Assembly (NCBI GenBank): GCA_022578605.1
Contig: MU394066.1
Span: 124,001 to 188,000, forward strand
Source: Camillea tinctor
Lineage: Eukaryota; Ascomycota; Sordariomycetes; Xylariales; Xylariaceae
Direction: 5' to 3'
Length of the DNA stretch: 64,000 bases
The position numbers and the translations under genes are program-made. Below the pieces are notes generated by a model. That model had not been told where the DNA came from and made no database searches. It worked only from the letters and a program-made list of their open reading frames with translations. Positions within the stretch are counted from its first letter, which is position 1. Each line of letters begins with the position of its first letter. Below are positions 37,455-49,690 of this stretch, piece after piece.

Positions 37455-38749
37455 TCAGAGTTTCTGGCCTCCGGAGCCAACCTCTACGATTTGGTCGAGG
37501 CCTTGGTATTCCGGAACCTCGAAATCATATTTCTTAGCGATGGATGGAGAGACAAAGCTTTCGGTACGTCAGCAAAGGCAGAGCCTCGGCATTGCGAGTT
37601 AATGGGTAACGAACCGTCCACCGATAAAATGGCGACCCCTGAAGTGCTTCACTAATGGTTTGGGGGCTGTGAGGCTGATAAGAAACTCAGGATTGAACTT
37701 GCTTCCCAGGCCGGATTCTGGTGGCCCAGTTTCAATGTTCCAGGAGGATGGGGCGTCGACCGACGTGACGGGGATCTTGGTTTCCTCGAGAGCTCGAATT
37801 ACAGCGGGAAACGGCTCACGGACCTCGCCCGAGAAGCTAAAACCTGATCCCAGGATGAGCTTCACACGCCGCGAGGTCACTGAAAAAGCATCGTATACTA
37901 CTTACCGAATACCGCATCTACGATATGATCTGTCGAGCTCACGGCAGCTGGGAAGTCATCCACGAAGGGTACCTCAAGGTCTTCCAACTGCTTAGCGAGC
38001 CGCTATGTAAAAATACGATGATCAGCGTATGGGGCTGAGGAATTAGAAGGACCGATATGAGGATGAATGATGTGGAGCAGATGAGTGGCTGATGTTCTCT
38101 TTTTTTTTTAATTTTATAATTCGTTTATTTATTTTTTAATCCATGGCCAGGCTGGCGGGCCCCGGAGGTCATGTAATGAGAAGCAAGGAATCAAGAGGGA
38201 TACACCGACTTAGAATGAGGATCCAGCGATATTTTCACATACCTGATAGAGTTCATTTTTACTCCGTTTTGGATAGTAGATGGTGGGTTGGTATCCGTAA
38301 TGTCGAAGATGACGAGCGGCTACCAGCCCATCACCACCTAGATATGCATTTGACTTGGTGAGTGCTTACTTGGTGATAGCAACTAGGGCCAAGATCGCGC
38401 ACCATTATTGCCGGGACCGCACGCTACAAGTACACGCTTGCCCTTGTTTAGTGGGTGCACCCGGTAGACTAACACTAGTCAACATATGTCGCTTGCACGG
38501 GCGTGGTGAGGCTTGGGTGGATTATGAGGTACAGATATCAATATCGCATACCGACTTGAGAGACGGATAAACCGGCAAGTTCCATAAGCTGGTCTATGGA
38601 AAAAGCACCGGTGGTCATGAGCTCCTTGTCGAGAGCAGCAGCCGCTTTGGCGGAGAGCGTCTATATGATAGGTGGCGCCTGGTGTAAGTCGAGTGGCTTG
38701 TAAGGGACTTATAAGGGGTCCGGGCTTCGATACCTACCTTAAGAGCCAT
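37455..38749 (-). CDS. NAXE: NAD(P)H-hydrate epimerase (NAXE)
   Basis: Seven exons: 38738-38749, 38552-38660, 38403-38468, 38243-38337, 37906-38002, 37615-37843 and 37455-37557, 711 nt in all, giving 236 aa, the usual fungal length. The first exon codes only four residues (MALK). All joins keep frame; the last intron uses a GTTCGT donor and an AAAG acceptor, which adds the conserved [12 protein letters not shown] tail. The enzyme interconverts R and S forms of hydrated NAD(P)H so that the S-specific dehydratase can repair it. YjeF_N signatures are [15 protein letters not shown] (from residue 58), VDAPSSW (from 155) and [22 protein letters not shown]. No strong presequence is seen. It is divergent with the bS16m gene. 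Confidence 0.93.
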
Positions 38750-39288
38750 GTTGATAGTACTATCACTCCGAAGGTGACTAAAAACACTTTGTTTCCACCT
38801 GGGATAAGTTGTATATCAATCTTGTGGACGGATGATTTATTCGTGACGTTGAATACTTGAAGATTTTAATTGGGAGAGAAAAGAAGAACATGGAACTACT
38901 AGGTAGTACTACCGTACTTAATAGTAGTGAAGTAGAAATGACGGAACCACGGATCTGTCGACTGACATCACGAGGCAAGCAGAGATCCCGCCAATTGCGT
39001 TGTATGATTGGCTGTAAGCCACCCTGGTCGATGATCTCAATCAGGGAAATGGGGCGGGTAGCTTGGATTTAATTGGCTGGATCGGAAGAAAACCCTCACC
39101 GGCGCCCCACCCAAAAGCTTTATCGAAAAAGCTTTATCGAAAATGGATCCCGCTGCGTCCTGAAGTCCTCCGTTCCCCTCCGTCCCTCTATCTCCGTCCT
39201 AAGATCAATAATTTTATATTGGTCCATCTAATGTGTGGACGGAAGGTATTGATCGAAACAACCACAGCGACAGTAACACCATAACACG
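38750..39288. promoter_or_regulatory. divergent promoter region of NAXE and bS16m
   Basis: The 539 bp between start codons contains a direct 14-bp-period duplication of AAAGCTTTATCG around 39113-39139. No further gene is seen. Confidence 0.5.
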
Positions 39289-39947
39289 ATGGTCGTCAAG
39301 ATCCGACTCGCGCGCTTCGGCCGCAGGAATGCGCCGTTCTACAACATCGTCATTGCGCATGCGAGGTTCGTTTCCTATCTGCCCCAACCTAAGCATTCTA
39401 CAACCATACCCGTATCCATATCCATACCCCCCCCCTAAAAGACCTACCAGTAACTATAATAACCGAAAACAACAATGGCACCGACCAACAATTGACTAAC
39501 ATCCCAATTCCTCCTTCCACCCCCCACAGAACCGCGCGCAACAGCAAGCCCCTCGAGGTTATAGGTACCTACGATCCCATGCCCAAGGCGGACCCGTACG
39601 ATGACTCGGGCAAGCTGCACAAGGACATCAAAATCGACACGATACGCGCGAAATACTGGATCGGCGTGGGAGCGCAGCCTTCCGAACCCGTCTGGCGGAT
39701 GTTTGCCATGGTACCTTCCCCTCCCACTCTATTCTTTCGCAATAGCTTATTACATATGTCCCCTGACAGACTCTTGATGAGGACTCTCTCGCTAACTTGT
39801 ATTTTTCTTTTCCTTTTCTTCGTATTTCACCAGCTCGGCATCATAGAGCCCCAGTTCAAAAAGTCAGAGCGTCGGGAACCTCCGCCCTTGCCCGAGACAA
39901 TCAAGCAACAGTTGATAGCGCAAGCAAAGCAGAAAAAGCAAAACTGA
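39289..39947 (+). CDS. mrps16: mitochondrial small ribosomal subunit protein bS16m
   Basis: Three exons, 39289-39365, 39530-39710 and 39834-39947, give 123 aa. Joins restore the S16 fold: MVVKIRLARFGRRNAPFYNIVIAHAR, then TARNSKPLEVIGTYDP and AKYWIGVGAQPSEPV. S16 helps assemble the 5' and central domains of the small-subunit rRNA. The N-terminal sequence matches the S16 core directly, so import would rely on internal signals, as is common for fungal S16. The basic, Lys/Gln-rich tail (QAKQKKQN) is a fungal extension. The first intron uses the less common donor GTTCGT. Confidence 0.95.
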
Positions 39948-40974
39948 GAAGGGAGGATTGGAGGTGAAGCGATGGTGAGACGAAACGAGACCCGATCTTC
40001 CCTACAGAGATAGGAGGAAAGGGAGTATAGAGAAGGAAGATAGCTTGAATTTTATCGAGCCTTACCGCACTTACGACTACTCGACATCAAGACGATTCCA
40101 GCAAAAAAAGAGAAAATAGACGAAGAAACCCGATTTGAAAGTTGATTTACGGATCGGGGTTGTAAGACTACGTATGGATAAGGGGGGCGGAGAAAAAGAG
40201 GGAGATACGGAAATAGGGGCTCCAAGTTAACCACCATTACGCAAATTTCAAGAGGCAAAAAGTTGGACGCTAAGGGCATTTCGCAGGAAGGTAGTCTGCG
40301 CATTATAAGCGCAAGAATAGCGTGGTGTATATATCGATGGACAGACGTGCATATGGGAATATGGCCGTCCAAGCGGGGAACTCGACTCAGCTCGGCTCAG
40401 TTCTGAGAATATCGTGGGAACCTGGAAAATACAGAGGAGTCGGGGGGGAGGGGGGGAGAAACTATCTATCCCCTAATCTAGCACCAAAGAAATACAAATA
40501 ACAAAGTCAAGATGTATAAACTTACTAGGTTATACCAAACCCAAACCCAAACCCAGAACGAGAAAAACGAGGCCAAACCCATATTCTATTAACTCTTTTC
40601 TAGGTTCCCTACGTTACTTATTATATCTAAACTGAGATATTAATATTTTGGGAAAACTAAACTACCCCCTGGGGTATACCTCCTAAACTTACCCAGTAAG
40701 TATCTAGGTAGCAGTAGTGGTTATTAAAAACGCCTCTCTGGACGACGAGAACAGCGGGAAACACACACACATATAAACAAGTAACTACTAGTAGTATGAA
40801 TATTTTGGGTCACCGTTCATCCCAGTAACATTTCAACGCCGAACAAGTAAGTTGCCCAACCTATACGTAGAAGCAAGATATCCCCAATGTAAATTTGCAA
40901 TAATAAAAACCCCTTAGCTCTCCCCCGCCCCCTATTATCCCCTCCTCGCCCCCCCCCTATTATCCAATGACGTG
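39948..40974. other. spacer between convergent genes
   Basis: No gene is seen. It contains the 3' flanks of bS16m and MCCA, short purine-rich and G/C runs, and three to four CCCAAA units near 40533-40555. Confidence 0.5.
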
Positions 40975-43465
40975 TTACTCCTTCCCCGCGCTCTCCCCTT
41001 CTTCTTCGAAGACCACCAGTACAGTGCCGGCTTTACACTTATCCTAATTTTTTAAACACATACATTATTAGTAATCCCTTTCGTCGGTGCTACTCGGCCG
41101 TAGGTTGCCTGACACGGAATCTAAGGGGATGGGGAAAAGGGGGGGGGGGTTAGGAACTATAAAGAAAAAGGGAGAAAGAACAAGAGAGAAAAAAGGAGGG
41201 TTGAAAAAAAAGGAGAGGAGAGAAAAGAAATACTCACCCCTTCTTTATGCGCAAGCCTCTTGATGATTCCGTCCTGGGGTGATCGGATCACGGTCTCCAT
41301 CTTCATCGACTCGATACTATTTCCCCCAAGGGAATTAAGCATTAGCCAATGTGCTAGTGAAATCAACCATTGCGATATAGAATAAACTTAAGGAAAGGGA
41401 AAAAAAAAAAGGGGGGGGGGGGGGGTAATATGTCTTACACCACGAGCGGATCCCCCTTCGCCACTATATCCCCCTCGCGCACCTCGTTCCTCAGGATCTT
41501 GCACGGCATTGGCGCCGCGACCGAAGCGGACGCCTCCCTGACACCGAGGGCCTTGTCGTACCAGGCGGGACGCGCGAGGAGCAGCTCAGTCTTAGCGCCA
41601 CGCTGGAACACGGTGATCTTATGGTTACTATCATTAGTATCATCGCGTACGACCGTGGTCTCTATGCGCGCGTCGGGGAAGAACGTCGTTAAGCTGTGAG
41701 CAGCAGAGGAGAGGGAGGATGAGGTGGTGGGGGATGAGACGATGTTCTCGAAGACTTGCGCGTCCGCGCCTGTGCGCGTGACCGTCGCGTCGAAGAGCGA
41801 GGTGCCCTTCTGTGCGAGGCTCACTTCCACGATCTCGCCTTCTTTCGCGTCGAGCGCGTCGAGCGACTTGAAGAAGAACTTCCTCTCGCGGCCGGTGCTC
41901 TGGCCGAAGCCGAGGGTGTCCCCGTGCGGGGCGGCGAGCGCCGCGGGCTGCGACGCGGTGAGCAGGCCCAGCGCGGCCTGGACGTAGACCTCGGGTGGGG
42001 TGGCCACGGGGTCGAACAGCTCGGCCTTCCACTTGTCGATGAAGCCGGTCTCGACGTCGCCGGCGACGAAGGCGGGGGACTTGCAGAGCCGCTTCAGAAA
42101 CTCGATGTTGGTGCTTAGACCGACGACTTCGTAGTCGCGTAGCGCGAGCTCCATCTTGCGGATCGCCGTCTCGCGGTCGCTGCCGCGGACAATCAGCTTG
42201 GCGATCATGCCGTCGTAGGCCTCGGTTACGGTGTCGCCCTGCACGAACCCAGCGTCGATCCGGATGTCTTCATCGGTCTTGGGGGTAGTCAAGTGGACCA
42301 GCGTACCGGAGTCGGGGATGAAGCCGCGCTCGGGGTTCTCGGCGTATATGCGCGCTTCGATCGCGGCACCTCGCTCTGCTATCCGGTCTATAATATCCTT
42401 CTGCGTTAATGGTAACCGCTCGCCCGCAGCCACTCTAAACTGCCACTCGACGAGGTCTGTTCCCGTGACCATCTCGCTCACTGGATGCTCGACCTGCAGC
42501 CGTGTGTTCATCTCCATGAAATAGAAGTCCCCAGTGTCCTTGTCAAAGATGAATTCGACCGTGCCAGCGCCCACATATCCCACAGCTAGCGCCGCCGTCC
42601 GCGCCTTTTCCCACAAGTCCAGCCTCGTCACGTCGTCTAGGTCTGGGGCCGGTGACTCCTCGAGAATCTTCTGGTGCCGTCGCTGGATGCTACAGTCTCT
42701 CTCACCCAGAGCCACGCAGTTCCCATGCTTATCCGCAAAAACCTGCACTTCGACATGTCGCGGCCGCACAATATACTTCTCTACCAGCATGACCTCGCCA
42801 CCCTCGCCGAATGAGGCCCGCGCCTCGGCCCGCGCGCTCTTCAGCTGCTGCAAGAATTCGCCCTCCTCCATCACGATACGCATACCCTTGCCACCACCTC
42901 CCTTGACGCTCTTCAGCAAGACAGGGAACTCGATCTCACGGGCGTAATTGAGCAGCTCGGCCTCGCCCTGCTCGCTGCCGTGGTAGCCGGGTACACACGG
43001 CACTCCAGCTTTGGTCATGATCTCCTTGCTGCGGGCCTTGTCGCCCATGTCGGCCATGGCCTGGGCGGGGGGACCGACGAACACAATGCCCTCCTGCTCG
43101 CACCGCCGCGCGAAAGCCGAGTTTTCGGAAAGGAATCCATATCCTGGGTGCAGGGCCTGGATGCCGTGCTGTTTAGCTAGCTTTACGATGCGCTCACCAT
43201 CGAGGTACCCGTTCGCGGCACCCAGACCGATGGAATTGGGCGAGCAGGCAGCATGCTGGGAGGAGGCGTCTGGGTCTGTATATAGGGTGGTGGTCTTGAT
43301 GCCGAGGCGGGTGGCGGTCTTGTTGATTCTGAGGGCTATCTCTCCACGGTTGGCTATTAAGAGGGAGGTGATGGGTGTGATATGAGGTTGTATGGATGTA
43401 CTGGCGGAGGAAAGATAGCGGGGGATGGGATGTCTACGGAGGTGTCTAGGCTTGATCGAACGCAT
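40975..43465 (-). CDS. mccA: methylcrotonyl-CoA carboxylase alpha (biotin) subunit, mitochondrial
   Basis: Three exons: 41439-43465, 41238-41316 and 40975-41043, 2175 nt, giving 724 aa. The small third exon (DKCKAGTVLVVF and an acidic tail) completes the biotinyl fold. The protein carboxylates biotin with ATP and bicarbonate and presents it to the MCCB subunit. Order: presequence (~30 aa, Arg/Ser-rich), biotin carboxylase N-lobe (LLIANRGEIALR), ATP-grasp (KSVKGGGGKGMRIV, GERDCSIQRRHQKILEESPAP, MNTRLQVEHPVSEMVTG), BT linker region, and the biotinyl domain with Lys681 in ESMKMET. It lacks a carboxyltransferase domain, as expected. The MCCA length in other species is similar. The first intron holds an A11/G15 run. 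It sits about 28 kb from the partner subunit gene. Confidence 0.96.
41401..41425. repeat. A/G homopolymer run in mccA intron 1
   Basis: About 10 A followed by 15 G on the + strand (poly-C then poly-T on the coding strand). It lies just downstream of the splice donor of mccA intron 1 and is prone to slippage and sequencing error. Confidence 0.85.
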
Positions 43466-44066
43466 TGTGAATAATTACTTTACAATTTATTCAATTCGAT
43501 AACTTGACGCAGGTAATGGAATAAAAGGAGGGAGGATTGAGGGTATACCAACTTCATTAACCTAGGTAACTAGTATGAGTATGTCAATTACAAGGTGAGG
43601 AAAAGGAGAGGGAAAGAGAGTAAAGTTAGTAAACATCGAAGGTGCCGTGGTTGGTTGAAGACATTCCATAGGGGCCGCGACTAAGCGGGTGGGATCAGAA
43701 GCCGCTTGAAGCCGCATTGTATGTATGTACTCTGTGTAAGGAAATGTCACTGATAGTGACATGGTGACATAATACCTACCTAGCATATGTCATTGGCAAT
43801 GTGGGGACGGGATTACATATATCTGGAGCTAGTGGCTTGGCACGCTAGATGACCCAAAGAAAGTCTCGTCCAGAGCTACCCCAGACTTCCGCCGTAGCTT
43901 CAACCCCTCTAACCTAAAACTTCTCTAACCTAAACCTCTTCAGCCCCTCCAAAACCATCCTAAAAGTAACCACAACAATAACTGCACAATAACATCAACC
44001 ACTACTAATAGTATAGCTTCGGAAAAAGAAAAAAAAGGAAAAGAATACGAAGACCAAAACAACCAG
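43466..44066. promoter_or_regulatory. divergent promoter region of mccA and PPOX-like gene
   Basis: 601 bp between two start codons. AAGCCGC occurs twice, at 43699-43705 and 43709-43715, and also once in the mccB/ivd promoter (11411-11417). Whether it is a regulatory site is unknown. Confidence 0.4.
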
Positions 44067-44976
44067 ATGGATCATATCTCACTGAATCATGAGGCATCGG
44101 CTGGCGATACTCACAAGCAAGCCGTCAGCACTCTACCTCCCGAAGTCGTACAATGTCTAGAGAACGCCCGCTTCGTAAGCCCATCAACACTAACCAATCC
44201 ATCCACCAGTCTTCTTATGATAGACCACGTATGGAACCGAGTTATGCATAATCCTAATGGTCTCTTTCACTAGCTTCACCTCGCCACCTGCGTCGATAAC
44301 CAGCCTCATGTCTCGCTGATGAACTATACCTACCTCCCCTCCTCGACGTACTCGGCAGCCCCGGTTATTATCATGACCACCAATCCCGCTTCGAAAAAGA
44401 CGAATAATCTTCTAGTCAATCCTAATGTGTCCCTCCTAGTGCACGACTGTATGTCCCGTCCCGTCCCGTCCCGTCTGCAAAAGATTTGTTACTATGTCCA
44501 GGACAGGCAACTAATCTGCCCTCCTCTACTCTTCACAACCAATAGGGGTATCCCACCGCCCGCCGACGCATAGTCGACGTCCCTCTGGCGGCTCACCCGG
44601 GCCTGAACACCGTTCGAGCTTAGCATCCCTCCTCATCAACCTGAACACGAGCGCCGTATCGAGCATCAGCGCGACCATAAACGGCACGGCGGAGCTGGTG
44701 GCGCAAGGATCGGAAGAAGAGAAGTTCTACCGCGACCAGCACCTCGAGAACAACACGTTCGACTCGGAAGGCCCGGTCTTCAACCCGAATCCGCAACAGC
44801 AGCCTGAGGACGGTGGGCGCGAGTGCTTCGTTGCCGGCGAGGAAGTCCGCGTCATCCTCGTGCACATCAAGGACGTGCGAACTAGCGACTGGAAGGGCGG
44901 CGTGCGCGACTGGGTCATCGAACCCGCCTCTGCTGCCGCTACCAGTACTGTCTCGCAAGTGAACGGGACTAGATAA
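44067..44976 (+). CDS. PPOX-type FMN-binding family protein
   Basis: Three exons, 44067-44174, 44274-44448 and 44546-44976, give 237 aa. The sequence VVQCLENARF-LHLATCVDNQPHVSLMNYTYL followed by APVIIMTTNPASKKTNNLLVNPNVSLLVHDW is the split beta-barrel start of the pyridoxamine 5'-phosphate oxidase-like superfamily, in the fungal branch that includes the unnamed yeast proteins YLR456W/YPR172W. A Ser/Pro/Arg-rich insertion follows the barrel segment, then SAVSSISATINGTAEL and IKDVRTSDWKGGVRDW complete the fold. FMN binding is expected; a PNP oxidase reaction is not shown and is unlikely for this branch. The 3' end carries a poorly conserved Ala/Thr/Ser tail. Confidence 0.88.
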
Positions 44977-47900
44977 AAAACGGAGGAAAAGGAAATGCAG
45001 ACGACAAAATGGGCGGACGAGAGAGTTGAATGTATGGATAGGCGGAACAATCCCCAGCTTATCTCTGTTTTCGTCTCTGGTGTTTACAGAAGAGAACGAA
45101 AAACACACAAGTCTGCTTGCTCTACACTAATATTTTTAGGCACTTCTGACAGGACTGACCGATTAATATACATCTAACTCCTATTTACCAATTAGAAAAA
45201 TAACAAGAACAAAAAAAAAAGAAAAAGGAGGGAAGTGACTCAGTACGGCTATTCCATTTCCCCATTCTTGTTGAGTAGCATATTGCCCACGAGACGAAAG
45301 CCTCCCTTTTTACCGCTGCTACTAGTTTGATCACTAAAATCTCAACCTCGGCGCCGAACTACTTATTTTGTAGGAAACACGTGCAAATCTATTAGCCTAG
45401 CTCTTGACGTGACACGATCTGCTACCCTCAACGCTGGGACGATACCCAATATATGTCACTGTCGTTGATCAGAGGCCAGGCTAGACTAAAAAGCGCGGTC
45501 CAGCGTCCCAATCGAGTGAGTTGTCCTGTGCCAGATGGCTCAATCCGACATCGATACCACCTTGGTTCCTACAAGGCTAGCAGCTGTGATTCATTTCTGC
45601 GATCCATTCGAACAGCATTGGCATCACCACCACCCTCGTCACCATTATCACCACCATCATCATCACATCACGAGATTTCTACCGCCTTATTAGTACCACT
45701 TTTTTTTCAATTACCTGACGTCGTGATTTTCGACGGATGAGGCTTAGGTTTTCCAATAGATTGGATCATTGACCACAGATTGTCGTTGGCTTGGTGGAGT
45801 TTCGGAGAGAAAAACACACAATAAACACACCCCAAAAAGGGGGAGTGTTACACAGAGATCCACTTCCTGTATACAACGACTTAAATCTACTACATAACGC
45901 ACTACCAAAAAGTCACCGCTCGGGTTAGATCTCAAATTGCTTATCACCGTCTGCTATGTCCATATAGCATGGGAGGGGAGGGATCAGAAACTTAGGTAGG
46001 ATACCTACCTAACCTAGATGGTATAGAACAGGGTGACGATGTGGGATGGGATGGATGAAATGAGATATGGTCACATTAGTTCCATAGGCAAGGCTGGGCA
46101 ATATCGCAAAATGTATTGAATGCTTCAATAGAAGATAAAGAAGCAAAAAAGTCACCGAGACTTATTCCCCCCTTTCCACCCCCTCTCTAGATTCTCCAGC
46201 GTAACAAATTGCGGCACAGTCAAGTCTCTACTAGTGTAGAACTTAGATAGTCAGCTTACACTAGTTAGTAATTGGATGAAAAGCAGATGTTGTGTAACGC
46301 TTCACAGAAGAGTATAACCTAGCCTGGGTTGATTGATTTGTTTTAGCAATATCATGCTCTCCAGTTCAACGGAGTTTCGATTACTACGGCTTACACTCTC
46401 CTCTCTAGTCCCCCCCCTTTTTTCTTTTTTTTTCTTTTTCTTTTTCTTCTTCTCCTTCTGTGGTTTATAAGGCTGACTAACTACTCTATTACCACATTAT
46501 AAATATCAACCTTCTCGCGAAACTTGAGACGAAAAGCCCGAGATTCATGTAAAGCTGATTATGAAAGCAGAATTTCCACCTTTTTTGAGCCAAGCCCATC
46601 CCACATGGGGAGTTCGTTCGTTTGTTTTGATGGGTACATTGCCAAATACGGATTTTAATTGAATGTGGAATGGAAGAAAAGGAAAACTACAAAAGACAAA
46701 GAGGGTAAAATCTTATCTCCGCCGTACATGGCGCGCTCGGCGGTTTTCGAACGCACATGGATCTCATATTGGACAAGAACGGGCCGGGACCACATGAAGC
46801 ACCGGGATCCCGGGGTCTCGGTGAATAAAACTAGCCGAGTCCTAATCCTCAAGCCAAAAAACCTTCCAACTCTCCATAAGGTCCTACTTACCTACCTGCA
46901 GACACTATCTACAAAACAGCTTTCTGTTCTACATACACCTCCCCCTAACCTACCTTACCCAGCTCGGAACTGCCGTCTACGCGAGGGGAGGGGGGTCGGA
47001 TTTTATTCCCAAGATCGGCGCGGTGCAATCCTTGCGGACTGATTTTGGTCCGATCATCATCAACTTCACACTTTACCTGACTTATACCCCCCCTTCTCTG
47101 TCTTGGATCTGGGGGGAGGAAAGGACTAAGACCCAGAACCAGGGATCCAGACCACAAGGGACACATGCATCCATTTAGTGGTGTGGCATGTAACGCATAG
47201 TTTCTTTTTGACTATGCAGAGCGCGGGTACGTACGTAGCGTAGCGTACGTAGTACTAGTTATGGTATACAGGTACGTATATAGGACGTAGAGTATATGCG
47301 AATACGACAGGGAGGCGGGGGAATCAGAAGTAGAATAGAAATTAAAAAAAGCGGGAAAGTGTTTAACCTACACAGGACCAATTATTTGGGTACAATGACA
47401 AGTATGTTATGGACATATACGTAGGTCATATATATACATACATAATAGGTGTAGCCAGTTGGTCGGGTCCCTGCGGCTCTCGCGGTCTTTATCTTGAACG
47501 GAATATTCCCTGCCTTTTTTCACGAGGAAAAGAAGACGAAAAAGACTGACTAACAGTCGATTATTACCTATTTACACTACACTATGTCACCCAAAATGAT
47601 GTGTTCGCTGGCAAGTTAATTACGATCACCTAAGATTTCTCTCTCGAAGCTTATATCTCCGAACCAGAGAAAGGCGAGAAAGAGAGGGCAAAATCTCACG
47701 ATCGTATACCCATTTTTTCTTGGGATCTTATGCAGTTGGAGCTTTCAACTTCCTTTCCGGAGTTTCTATCCATTATTATCGTTACATCAATGTCTTAAGA
47801 CACAACGTTTTTTTTTTCGCTATACTTTTCAATCGTTCGTTTCTTAAAATCACCGGCTACCACTCCATCCCAAGAAACGGAAAGAAAGAAAAATAATTAA

Positions 47901-48353
47901 AAGGCAAGATTACATGAGTCTGCCCGATAAGTGGCATGTCTTTCTTGTCTCACAGGATTATATAAAGGAAATACTATACTCCTTGCCTATATTGCCTACC
48001 AACTTACCAACCAACCGACCTACTTACACCATCGCAACCCAACTTAGGAATCTGCCGAGGCTTTTCGTTTCCCCGCCTTAGTCAGATCTACTTGGCGGGT
48101 CGGCGAGTATTCTTTATATTTACTCCGACTTATAAGAGCTCCTTTACTTGGTTCTACCTACCCAGCTTTCCATTAAGGACTTTCTTTTTTATCTCCCTCA
48201 ACTTCGAGTAGGAGAAAAGAAAAGGGGAAAAAGGAAAAAGAGGAGGAAGAGGAGAGAGAGGGGTGAAATAGGAAAAGAGTTTCTCTTCAAAGCTCCACCT
48301 AACTTCACGCCTGCTAAGTGGACGACGACGACGACGACGACAACAACAACAAC
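44977..48353. other. 3.4-kb gene-poor spacer
   Basis: No gene is recognised. It includes pyrimidine-rich runs (about 46405-46460), a nearly palindromic TACGTACG..CGTACGTA cluster near 47228-47252, and, at its right end, the leader of the DUF3237 gene with GAC and AAC triplet repeats. An in-frame TAA precedes the triplets, so they are not translated. Confidence 0.45.
48320..48353. repeat. (GAC)n(AAC)n triplet repeat in 5' leader
   Basis: About seven GAC and four AAC units directly precede the ATG at 48354 and are in frame with it, but an upstream TAA rules out translation from an AUG. Confidence 0.85.
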
Positions 48354-49690
48354 ATGTCGCGCAGTATATTCGCCAGCATCCTCCCGCCCCTGATGGCATC
48401 GTCGCCCGTCATACCCGCCATCCCGGCGGACACGGACTGGGACACGGACACGCTGGGGCCGAACATCAACTGGGACCGCATACCGCAAGAGCGGCGGCAC
48501 AGCGGGTGGGCCGAGGTCGAGAGGCGGTGGACGGCGTGCCAGGAAGCCGGCTCGTCGTTCTGCTGCTCGTCGAAGAAAAGGTACGAGGATTCCCTCAGAA
48601 GCCAAAATAAACTACAGTGCAAGAAACGAAAAAAAAAAGAAAGAAAGAAAGAAAAGAGGAGGAAAATGCCCCTCGAACTAAACGTACTAACGATTTTAAC
48701 CAGGAGACGCCTCCACAACGAGCAAGCAGACAGGCTCACCCAGCAGCAGCGCGAGGTGGTCGTTGTGAAGGAGGATGAGGAGCAGGACAAAGAGGAAGGC
48801 GAGGTGTCCTTCCCGGACCCGCACCTCTCCATCTTACCGCCAAACCTCATGTCCGATTTCCGGATGAAAGTGACGCTAGACTCGGAGTCCGAACCGGGGA
48901 GTAAGCGGACGACGACCACGTTCGCGGAGGGCTCGTGGTCGGGGAACTTGGGGCGCGGGAGCGTTGCCGTGAGTTCTTCTAAGCCCCCCCCCCTTTTGCC
49001 CTTTTCCCTTTTCATTGCGTGCTAGTACCGAATCTTTTTTTTTTAAAAGGGGGGAGTTGGCGAGAAAGGATTGGCAAAGGGGAACACGTCTTGTTCTAAT
49101 CAGGAGAGGTGATGTAGGGCGGCTCTCAGGAAACCCAGGACATCGTGTGCGGCAAGATGCGCGCGACCCAGATCGAAGCCACGCACCGGCTGCAGACGCG
49201 GGATGACCCGCCGGCGTAGTAAGCATTAACCCTCTTCCCCTCCCTTCCTCCCTCTCCTTCTCCTCTCTCCCCTTCCCCCTTTCCCTTTACCTACCCCTTC
49301 TTCTTTTCCCCTTTCCCCTTTCCCCCTACCTATACCTCCTTCTCCACCACTCCTTTTTACTAAATCTAACTTGCCCTCTTTTCCCTAAAATAGTATCGAG
49401 TGCAAAACGCGCGGCTTCCGAACCGGGCCGCCGGAGGACGACGACGCGGCGGCGAAAGACCCGCGGCTCGGCCAGTACCGCGTTTTCATCTCGATGCGGA
49501 CGGCGGATGAGCGGTACGCGGAGAAGGTGAACTTTGGGATGTGGGTGGGGTGTTGTTTGCGGAGGGGCAGGGATGTGGTGTATGAGTGAGTTTCTTCCTC
49601 TTATTTTCTTTCCTTTTATTTCTCTCTTCTATACCTAGGTATATATATTGGGGTTACGATAACGAAAAGGGGGAGGCGGAGTGGAGTTAG
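48354..49690 (+). CDS. DUF3237 family protein
   Basis: Exons 48354-48580, 48704-48968, 49118-49218, 49394-49585 and 49639-49690 give 278 aa. The N-terminal ~115 residues are not recognised and become acidic and charged. From FRMKVTLDSESEPG onward the sequence follows DUF3237: a Gly-rich strand (GRGSVAGGS), GKMRATQIEATHRLQTRDDPPAYIECKTRGFRTG, and YRVFISMRTADERYAEKVNFGMWVGCC. The domain is a beta-barrel of unknown enzymatic role. The last intron (GA|GTGAGT..CCTAG) begins inside what would otherwise be a TGA stop at 49587-49589; if retained the protein is 262 aa and ends DVVYE. The introns sit in long pyrimidine tracts. Confidence 0.82.

Noticed and set aside
37660..37995. 111-codon plus-strand frame
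   Set aside because: Antisense to NAXE exons 5 and 6.
47228..47252. TACGTACG palindrome cluster
   Set aside because: Too short and low in complexity to call a regulatory site or element.
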